Shown: one piece after another, positions 1 through 7,105 of the stretch
Numbering within the stretch: position 1 is the first letter of the stretch
Layout of the letters: every line of letters begins with the position of its first letter
Assembly (NCBI GenBank): GCA_001275005.1
Contig: JWZX01002011.1
Location: 1 to 25,118, forward strand
Direction of reading: 5' to 3'
From: Chrysochromulina tobinii
Taxonomy: Eukaryota > Haptophyta > Prymnesiales > Chrysochromulinaceae
DNA length: 25,118 nt
Program-made: the position numbers and the translations under genes
The notes under the pieces: generated by a model
What the model was told of the DNA's origin: nothing
What the model saw: only the letters and a program-made list of their open reading frames with translations
Database searches by the model: none

Positions 1-1549
1 CGCCGCCCCCGCCGCCCCCACCGCCCGGGTAGCGGCCCGCAGGGTGCGCGTAGGTCGCGTGAACCACACCAGGCGTGCGCTGCTGCTGCTGCTGCTGCGC
101 GGCATAGTACTGCGCGGCGATCTCATGTTCCTCTCGATCGGCGGCGGCGGCGATCTCACGCGCTTCGGCAGCCTCGGCGGTTTCAGCTGCCTCGCGTGCA
201 GCTCGCAGCTCGAGATCGAGCGTGCGGAAGTTCGAATCGCACATGAGCGTATCGCCATCGACCTGATTCAGCCGCTCCCACACGAGGTCGGCCTCGTGCA
301 GATACCCGATGTCCGTCGCGAGCAGGTACAGATGCTCACCATGCTTGGTGAGCGTCGAAAAGTGGTTGTTGCGGAAGAAGACGGCGAGCTCGTTCTCCTT
401 GCATTCACCTGATGACGGAGGCAATCAGAGGCGCTCAGGGGTGGGTGAAGAAGAAGGGGTGGGTGAAGAAGAAGAAGGGTGAAGCAGAATGCGAGCTCTC
501 GTGCTCGTGGTTGCATGCACGTGGTTGCATTGCGTGGTGGCACCCACAGTGCAACTTCTCGAGCCCGTGATACGTGAGCTGGTTAGCCGACGTCTGGAGC
601 CATTCCTGAGCGATGAGGGCGTCGGTCGTGCTCGCGACGGCGCTTGGGCTGCTTGCTGGAGGCGACGGCGGCGGCGAGGGCGCCACCGAGGCGGCGGCAG
701 CGACGGCGGCAGCGGCGGCGGCAGCGTCGGCGGCGGCGGCGGCGGCCCTCGACCGTAGTCGGCGGCGGCTGAAGGGCGGCGAAGGCGGCGGCGAGGGCGG
801 CGGAGTGCGCGGCTGCATCGAGAGCTTGAGAGCCGCCTGCAGCTCCTCGTCGTCGAGGCCGTCGGCCGCGGGCCGTGCGGTGGGCGCGGCGCGCCGGTGC
901 GACGCTGTCGACGGCGGCACAGGACGCGCGGGTGAGCTGAGCTCGATGACCTTCTCAACAAGCTGATTATACGTCAGGTGGCCGACGACCCGCGCGGTCG
1001 TCTTGTCCTGGGGATCGACGCACCAGCCGTGCAGCAGCCGCACGTGCATCAGGTCGAAGATGAGCAAATCTTCCGAGTACTCCATGCCATCGACCTTGTC
1101 GAAGCGCACGTTGACACTGCGTGGCGGCGCGAGGCGATGGCACGGGCGGTGGGTGAGAGAGAGAGAGCGCGCGCGGCACGCACGAAGGCGCACGGTCACT
1201 GCGCGGCCCGGATGCAGTTCGCAGGTTCGACTCGCGCGCGTCATTACTCGAGCCCGCGATTGAGCTTCGGGAAGAGCGCCATGCAATCGGTGATGTTCTT
1301 CTGCTGGTTGGCACGCAGCTCGGCGTCCGACGAGAGGCTATTGCGTTCGAGCATGTACTCGGCAATGAGCGACGTGAGCTCTTCAAACGTGATGTTCGCC
1401 ACATCCTCATGGATGGTGATCGCCCCGCGGAGGCAAAGGACGTTGGCGAGTGCCAGCAAAGGGCACGGGCCGTTTTCATTCTGCATCAGGACCGGCACCT
1501 CCCTGCCCATGTACGAGATGCGCTTGCACGGGAAGGAGAGCACGGACAT
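1..1549 (-). CDS. MINDY: MINDY-family (FAM63-type) deubiquitinase, 3' part missing
   Basis: MINDY enzymes are cysteine proteases that trim Lys48-linked polyubiquitin. Exon 1 (1549-1248) carries the hallmark QNENGPCPLLALANVL, with catalytic Cys at about residue 29. Exon 2 (1116-548) starts with DVNVRF and includes DLMHVRLLHGW and HLTYNQLVEKV. Exon 3 (408 to the window edge) has ELAVFFRNNHFSTL with the catalytic His, then LLATD and VDGDTLMCDS. Introns 1117-1247 and 409-547 are GT-AG and restore frame and family sequence exactly. A roughly 100-residue Ala/Pro-rich insertion with a UIM-like motif sits between YNQLVEKV and LIAQEWLQT, where the animal proteins have only about a dozen residues. The tail has a Gln run (CAG tract) and becomes Gly-rich at the edge, so the C-terminus lies outside. 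The start at 1549 is chosen because the domain begins there; an in-frame ATG at 1666 would add 39 residues of unrecognised sequence. Family assignment is firm; substrate specificity is inferred. Confidence 0.9.
79..98 (+). repeat. CAG/CTG trinucleotide tract
   Basis: A short run of GCT on the + strand (CAG repeats on the coding strand) encodes a polyglutamine stretch of about seven residues in the C-terminal tail of the MINDY protein. Such tracts are prone to length variation. Confidence 0.8.
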
Positions 1550-1807
1550 GCCGAAGATGCGTGCCGTCCAATAGCCGAAGGCCTCTATTTTCCTCTCGCT
1601 CTCGCGAGGACTGCAGCCGCGATGGTGGCACAATGGACTTCGCCGCGCCGCAGAGACGAAATTCACGGCGCCGTCTCGAGCGTTTTCGGTACCGGGAAGC
1701 CAGTCAGTTAGTCAGTTTCGTCGCTGTCCTCCCGCGTTCACCACACCTACTCTACTCTAATAACATCCGGGCGACGGCACGCACGCCCATGCCTAGTGCA
1801 CGAGGGC

Positions 1808-4141
1808 CTAGCAGCGCCACTGCCAACGCTCCGGCGCTGGCTTCAATGTGCACGTCGGCGATCTGACCACGACGCATCCGCCAGCACTGCCAGTGTTTGA
1901 AAGGGAAGCGTTGCGCAGAAAGACCCTTGGAGAGAGACCCTTCTGGTTGAGAACATCGGTCACCGCACAGCGAAGTTTCAGCGGACCCAGTGGCCGCGAT
2001 GGGTGCAGCGCGACGTGAGCCAGAAAGACTTCAGGGTCCAAGTACCGCGAGGGGTCGGTTACGTTCGCAAAATGATAGTTCTGCAACGTGTGCACCGCAA
2101 ACGTGCGGTTGGGATCGAAAGCCCCTTGCGCCGTGAGCTTCTCGAGCGTTTGCCACTCGCGCGTCACTCGCTGAGCGATGGCTTGCTTTTGGCTGGCCTG
2201 CACGATGCGCGAGCTTCCTGAACGCTGCAATGAGTGCGCGTCGCGAAACAGGTCGATCGGTAGGTCCATCATAACGAACACATTGGAGCAGTACGCCAGC
2301 CAAGGACTCTCAGAGGCACGCGACCACTCGATGGGCGCAAAGCTTCGCCCCTTGAGATGGAGCCCCAGACGGATGCCATGGTCCCACACGCCGCTGAATT
2401 GCGCAACGGCACCACGGCTGCCGACAAAGAAGTAGTCGTTGTGCAGGTAAATCTTGTCGTCGGTAAGGATGTTGGCAAGACGATTGCCAAGCCAGCCGAC
2501 GGACAGCTTTGGGAACGTCATGTCTAGCCGCATGCGCAGCACGATCTTGTAACTCCAGCCGCGCTCGCGCTCGTGTGCCACGACGTCGGCGAAAGCGAGT
2601 CGAATCTTGTGAAATTGTGCGAGAGCCCACGCGTTGAGGCCCGGCTGCCATGACTTGGCGCGCGCCTCTTCCACCTCCTCCGCCGTCTCCATTCGCATCT
2701 TAGCCCTTCGGCCGCCCTTGCCGAATACGTCGGCAAAGAATCGCGTGCGCTCCTCGGCGCTGCACGGCTCGTCCTGATGCATGCCCTTGAGGTTGAAATC
2801 GGTCGTGGGCACGTTCGAATGGTCCGACTCGAGCTCCTCGAAGACAGCAAAGACGTCGGCGCGCTCGGGTGGGCCGATGGAGTCCAGGAACGCGGCAATC
2901 CTCGCACGTTGCAATGGCGAGCGTAGGCCACGCAGAACCCCAACGCACATGATGGCGATGTCGTGGTGGTCTCTTGTCGGCGACGTGCCTAGCGTCGCTC
3001 CGACCTCGCCACCGTCCCGCGTGGCCGTTTGGTGCGTCACTTCCTCCGCACCACCGTGAGTCGTGACAGGCTGCCTCGTCAGCGAGAGATCATCCAACGT
3101 CCGCAGCGCGGCGGTGTACCCGTTGTTAGGCATCGGTGACGGCAGGTTCGCGCACGCGTGCTCGCGTGCTCGCGTGCGCGGCTGCGCCACAAGGAGCGCC
3201 GAGGAGGAGCAGGAGCATGCCGCGCCTACTGAGCCAAATGGCTGGCCTGCGAGATTGGCGGCCTGCTCCGAGAGTTCCGGGTCGAGCCGCAGCGTGGCAC
3301 GGCAGCCCATGATCTGGCGTGACTCTGCGTCGCACCAGAGGCCCTTGGTGTGCACGTGCCGAGGCAGCGGCGGAAAGGCCAGCGGGGCAAACACCGACTC
3401 AAGCACGTCTTGCTCCGTGTTCGTGTAGGGAATATAGTGACCGCTCGTGGACGCGTCGCTGAGGACTCTGAAGAGGAGCTGGCTCGGCTTTAGGTAGAAC
3501 ATATGCGTGTTGAGCCCAAGGTAGTGCCGAGTGGCCACCTCGCGACGAGCAACAAAGTACCTCTCGCTGTGGCGACGCATCCACGGCGACGGGTCCTCAG
3601 AGAATACAACGTCAGTGTCGACGCAGAGCACATTGTCGTACTCGGTTAGGTTCCAGGCGAGCAGCTTTGTGGTTGTGCACACGCCATCCTGCCGGTCTTG
3701 GACAGGCTGAGCAATCCACTTGCGTCCCCAGCCAACAGGAAGCTCTGCACCTCGGGCCATCGTACGGTCGACGTTGCGCAGCTCACCCTTACGGTACTCC
3801 GGTGGACGTGTCAGCGGAGAGAGCGCGAATGCTGACGTGGGCACATGGGAGACATCGATGACACGGTCGAAACCGGCTCTGCGGAGATGATCAGCAGAGC
3901 TCATGGAAAAGCCGCGCACCATCGCAACGAGCTCAATGGCACTCTTTGCACTGCGCAACGAGCAGGCCAGCAGTGCCGCGCGTTGAAGTTGCAGATGCGA
4001 CGCGCTTTCGCGATAATCCGTGCCGTTGCACAGACAAACAACGACCGCTTGGCGGCACGCGGCCGAAGCGGCGTCGCACGTGATCAAGTCACTCCGCATA
4101 CATGTATGAATGCACACCACACGTAAACAGCACAACAGCAT
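1808..4141 (-). CDS. Two-domain glycosyltransferase: GT8 domain plus DUF7796-like GT domain
   Basis: A 777-residue single-exon reading frame. The N-terminal half (about residues 33-270) looks like glycosyltransferase family 8, the glycogenin/galactinol synthase type: it opens with AVVVCLCNGTDY, has the metal-binding DTD in NVLCVDTDVVFSED, and has LGLNTHMFYLKPS, the family's usual acceptor-site region. A low-complexity linker (about 290-390) follows. The second half (about 390-740) begins DIAIMCVGVLRG and contains YKIVLRMRLDM and LHNDYFFVGSR, the R-x-R-x-D pattern of the uncharacterised DUF7796-type domains of algae and plants. Retaining GTs of this kind use UDP-sugars, usually in the Golgi. 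The extreme N-terminus (MLLCCLRVVC...) is weakly hydrophobic and could be an anchor or part of an unrecognised leader. Acceptor and sugar cannot be told from sequence. The stop precedes the MINDY start by about 260 bp. Confidence 0.78.
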   Translation of the reverse strand: MLLCCLRVVCIHTCMRSDLITCDAASAACRQAVVVCLCNGTDYRESASHLQLQRAALLACSLRSAKSAIELVAMVRGFSMSSADHLRRAGFDRVIDVSHVPTSAFALSPLTRPPEYRKGELRNVDRTMARGAELPVGWGRKWIAQPVQDRQDGVCTTTKLLAWNLTEYDNVLCVDTDVVFSEDPSPWMRRHSERYFVARREVATRHYLGLNTHMFYLKPSQLLFRVLSDASTSGHYIPYTNTEQDVLESVFAPLAFPPLPRHVHTKGLWCDAESRQIMGCRATLRLDPELSEQAANLAGQPFGSVGAACSCSSSALLVAQPRTRAREHACANLPSPMPNNGYTAALRTLDDLSLTRQPVTTHGGAEEVTHQTATRDGGEVGATLGTSPTRDHHDIAIMCVGVLRGLRSPLQRARIAAFLDSIGPPERADVFAVFEELESDHSNVPTTDFNLKGMHQDEPCSAEERTRFFADVFGKGGRRAKMRMETAEEVEEARAKSWQPGLNAWALAQFHKIRLAFADVVAHERERGWSYKIVLRMRLDMTFPKLSVGWLGNRLANILTDDKIYLHNDYFFVGSRGAVAQFSGVWDHGIRLGLHLKGRSFAPIEWSRASESPWLAYCSNVFVMMDLPIDLFRDAHSLQRSGSSRIVQASQKQAIAQRVTREWQTLEKLTAQGAFDPNRTFAVHTLQNYHFANVTDPSRYLDPEVFLAHVALHPSRPLGPLKLRCAVTDVLNQKGLSPRVFLRNASLSNTGSAGGCVVVRSPTCTLKPAPERWQWRC

Positions 4142-4411
4142 TCACAGTAGGAGCGAGATGCTGCGAAGGACCCCCGAAATGCATGCAGACGGAGAGCTGT
4201 GAAACAGCCAAAGTACCCCCTAAGCAGCACGTTCCCTCCCGCTCATCGGCTCCCGCTGTCCCGTGAAGCGGGGGTGAAGGCGTGAACCACAGAAGTGGGC
4301 CCCTGTGGGCGAAACAGTGGGTATGTGAACTGCAATGGATTTTCAAAAAACGAGCCCCACACTCTGCACGGGCTGCACGCCACAGGCCAGGGGTTCGGAC
4401 GCGCTCCCTTC

Positions 4412-5156
4412 TCACACGAGCGCTGCGTCCTCAGACCCGGGCTTGCCGATCCCCCTGCCGCTGCACCCGAGAGGTGCGCTGATGGCGACGAGCCAGCGCA
4501 TAGCGTCGAAAGGTGGCGGTGGCGGCGCGTCCTCCTGACCCTCCTTGAAGTCGCCCTTCTTGACAGCCTCCTTTAGATCCTTGATCGACTCCGTGAGATC
4601 CTTAATTGCCTCCCTGAAGGAGGTGCCAGGCTCGTCCAAGGCGTCGGGATTGACGAGCTCGGTCTTTCTTGGCGCGAAGAAGGTCTTCGACAAGCAGCCG
4701 ATCGCCACGAGAAGCAGCAGGGCTGACACGAAGAGCAGCCCGAATCTTTGCTCGGGGATCTTGAAGAGGATCTCCTTGAAGACGACCATGCTGCCGGAGC
4801 AATGGGAGGACGCGGGCACCACTGAATCAGCATCACGGCTCAGATGGCACGGCGTGTCAGATGGCACGGCGTGCTGGTGTTGGAGGCCCTGCGAGGCTCT
4901 CAAACCTGGCGTCATAGCTAGATGCCCGTGGCGGTGATGGTGGCAGCATGGCGCAGCACTCGAAACACGTCGAAGACAAGGTCGAAGAGAAGTCGTGTTT
5001 GCTACAGTGAACAACATCCAACTCCATGAGCTGGAAACCGCGGTTGCACTCTTCCTCCTTAGCCCACGGTTGCGAGTCAGCCTTACAGCCGGGCGGAACG
5101 GTCACCGCACGAGGCAGGAGAGACGCCAACGTCGCGACAACAACAAAACCAGCCAT
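4412..5156 (-). CDS. Predicted type I membrane protein, Cys-rich ectodomain and coiled coil
   Basis: I do not recognise the family. Exon 1 (5156-4906) begins MAGFVVVATLASLLPRAVTV, a good signal peptide, followed by a short domain with Cys residues (PPGCKAD, EEECNRGF, VHCSKHD, TCFECCAML). Exon 2 (4790-4412) holds KIPEQRFGLLF, a hydrophobic membrane segment (LLFVSALLLLVAIGCL), a heptad-like amphipathic helix (FREAIKDLTESIKDLKEAV) and a Pro run. The proposed intron 4791-4905 (CAG/GTTTGA donor, CCGGCAG acceptor) joins the two in phase 2 to give about 209 residues: lumenal Cys-rich head, one membrane pass, cytosolic coiled coil. The splice choice is inferred. If it is wrong, exon 2 alone could be read from an ATG at 4789 as a small tail-type membrane protein. 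Confidence 0.5.
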
Positions 5157-6016
5157 CGCGTCGGCGTGAATCGGCCGACACAGACGTCGCTTCGCCGATT
5201 TCGTCAGGCGCTTGTGAAGTGGACGGGATGAACAGCAACCGTGCATTTACGGAATTACAAGTAACGCCGGCGTCCGAACACGTCCGAACGCGGCCCTCGA
5301 GACATGAAGTCCAAAAATGTCCAATTGTCGTACATGTAGTGCTCGTTATTCAAGATTCGAAGGCTTCCCTCACCTACACCGACCTGATCCGGTGTCTCCC
5401 GGGCGTGTACCTTACACCAAGGCCTTACACGCTCATCGACGGCCCCGGGTCGCGCGCGCGCCGCCCAAGAGGGGCGCCGCCGCCGCGTACTTCGCATACA
5501 ATCTCTGTAGACATCGGTGTCCGCACGCTAGTTGCACCTCTTACTTCCTCTTACATGTATTGGACGAGATGTTGCCGTCCTTGCCCACTCAACTGCTCCT
5601 TCGTCCCCAGCTAGAAACTAGGCTAGACGATGATGATGGCTAGATTGGCATACATGTAAACCCTTGCATGTAAAGATGTAATCATGTATATATTTATGAG
5701 CCTTCCCCCTTGCCTTCCCCTCATCCCCTGCCGCTTTTGTATGTGTATTTCAAGGGTGTACATGCCAGTCAGGCAAGGTGGTTGCACAGGTTCTGAGCTT
5801 CTGACCCGGCGACCCCCGGGGCGTTGACCCGGGGTATCCGGATACGGATACATTGTACATGTAGAGGACTCTTGACAAACTCTGATCCCGTGTCTCGCGG
5901 TATTCGTTACACATCGCGAGCATGAGAATGAAGCGGTCTGTGTGAACGGTGAATACAGTGGTGCCGTGTTTTGTGTATTCATGTGAAAACTCAAGATTCC
6001 GTCAAACGCCCCGTGA
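5157..6016 (+). other. Intergenic region between divergent genes, TACATGTA cluster
   Basis: No convincing coding sequence is seen on either strand; open frames here have no family features and poor third-position bias. The stretch separates two divergently transcribed genes, so it should hold both promoters. The most visible feature is the 8-bp palindrome TACATGTA at 5331, 5552, 5651 and 5856, with related CATGTA words at about 5667 and 5683. Confidence 0.5.
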
Positions 6017-6733
6017 ATGCCAATCCCGAAGCTCACGCCGGCCGCTTGCTTGCTGCTCCTCGGCCCGACGGTTGCGTTACAGATCCAGGGGGCTCGCGCC
6101 CACTCTGTGCGTGCCTCGCGCTTCGGGACCGTCTGCTGCCAAACGCGCGGCGACGATCTGTTCAAGCCGTTCATCGCCCTCCCACCAGCAGCAGACCGGG
6201 ACATTGCGGCGGAGGCGAGCGTGGCTGCGTCGCTCTTTCGACCATCCTCGGTGCCGCTCTTCCGCCCCGTCGAAGAGACTCACGTCGACCGTCAGCAGCA
6301 GCGACGTGTGGTTCTGCTGACGCACGCCGCTGCGAGCGGCTTCCGGCAGCTTGCATGTGAGGTGGTGGCTGACATCACCACTGGCAAGCGCGCCGGCACC
6401 TCTTGGGCCAAGCCGCTCGCGTTGCGGACGTCGGCGAACGCGACACTGGCGATCGCGGCGCATCGCTTCGACCCGTGCATCGGGTGGACCGACGAGTCGA
6501 GTGTCCCCTCGACGATGCACGTCTTCTCACAGCTCGCTCCGGCCATCTTCGTGCCCTCGGCGAAGCTCGAGAACGCGCCCGCCGCGCTCGCGCTGGCCGT
6601 GCGATGCATCGCTCAGGCGCACGCCGACGCCGGCTCCGACGCAGACGACAGCGGCCTTCCGGCCGCTGGTCGTCAGCGCAGCGAATCGGCTTTGCTGCAT
6701 GCCTTCGTGTGGTCGCTTGACATGTATGGATAG
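6017..6733 (+). CDS. Exported or plastid-targeted protein of unknown function
   Basis: A single-exon frame of 238 residues. I do not recognise the family. It begins with MPIPKLTPAACLLLLGPTVA, a clear signal-peptide hydrophobic core, followed by a basic, hydroxylated stretch (HSVRASRFGTVCCQTR). That arrangement fits a secreted protein or the bipartite signal plus transit peptide used by algae with secondary plastids. The body has moderate composition, with segments such as RRVVLLTHAAASGFRQL and APAIFVPSAKLEN, no membrane helix after the leader and no catalytic motif I can name. Third codon positions are strongly G/C rich, supporting coding. The ATG is the first in the frame and sits directly before the leader. 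Confidence 0.62.
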   Translation: MPIPKLTPAACLLLLGPTVALQIQGARAHSVRASRFGTVCCQTRGDDLFKPFIALPPAADRDIAAEASVAASLFRPSSVPLFRPVEETHVDRQQQRRVVLLTHAAASGFRQLACEVVADITTGKRAGTSWAKPLALRTSANATLAIAAHRFDPCIGWTDESSVPSTMHVFSQLAPAIFVPSAKLENAPAALALAVRCIAQAHADAGSDADDSGLPAAGRQRSESALLHAFVWSLDMYG

Positions 6734-7105
6734 AGGTCGCGGGGCCTCGTTAACGGCCTCGCGCGGCTTTCAAGCGCGCTGTAAATATTGTGTATGATTG
6801 GTATGATTGCGGAGCATGCGCATCGATCTCGAGCGCGCAATGCCATGATTGCGGAGCATGCGCATCGATCTCGAGCGCGGCAATGCCCATAACATATCGG
6901 CATATCCGATATCGATCGGTACCGCGTGAGATATGTATGCACCATGCGAAACGTTGCGAATCGTCATGCGAATCGTACAATGTTCAATGTAAAATCCTTT
7001 GATATTCTAGGAAATGCGGAAATGCGTGAGGAAATGCGGTCGCGCCCCGCGCCCCGCAGCTCACCTCACCGATACCAACTCCACCTCGTTCAATAATTGT
7101 TCATC
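6734..7105 (+). other. Intergenic region with tandem and inverted repeats
   Basis: No gene is seen. The region lies between the 3' ends of two convergent genes. It holds the 42-bp tandem duplication (listed separately), a small hairpin (ATATCGG, loop CATAT, CCGATAT; 6894-6912), and three near copies of GGAAATGCG at 7010-7040. Confidence 0.5.
6803..6887 (+). repeat. Tandem direct repeat, two copies of 42/43 bp
   Basis: Copy 1 (6803-6844) and copy 2 (6845-6887) are adjacent and differ by one inserted G near the end (GCGCGCAATGCC versus GCGCGGCAATGCC). Each contains GCATGC and ATCGAT palindromes. Near identity indicates a recent duplication. Confidence 0.92.

Noticed and set aside
425-547. Open frames with CNHEHESSHSASPFFFFTHPF-type translation next to MINDY exon 2
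   Set aside because: This is the second MINDY intron, with a duplicated pyrimidine tract (CACCCTTCTTCTTCTTCACC) before its acceptor; the flanking family sequence joins only when it is removed.
1221-1234. GGTTCGACTCG resembling a Pol III B box
   Set aside because: Last consensus base is wrong, no A box at tRNA spacing, and it lies inside a MINDY intron.
5219-5614. 131-residue plus-strand frame in the divergent region
   Set aside because: Does not have G/C-biased third positions like real genes here, and shows no domain or targeting features.
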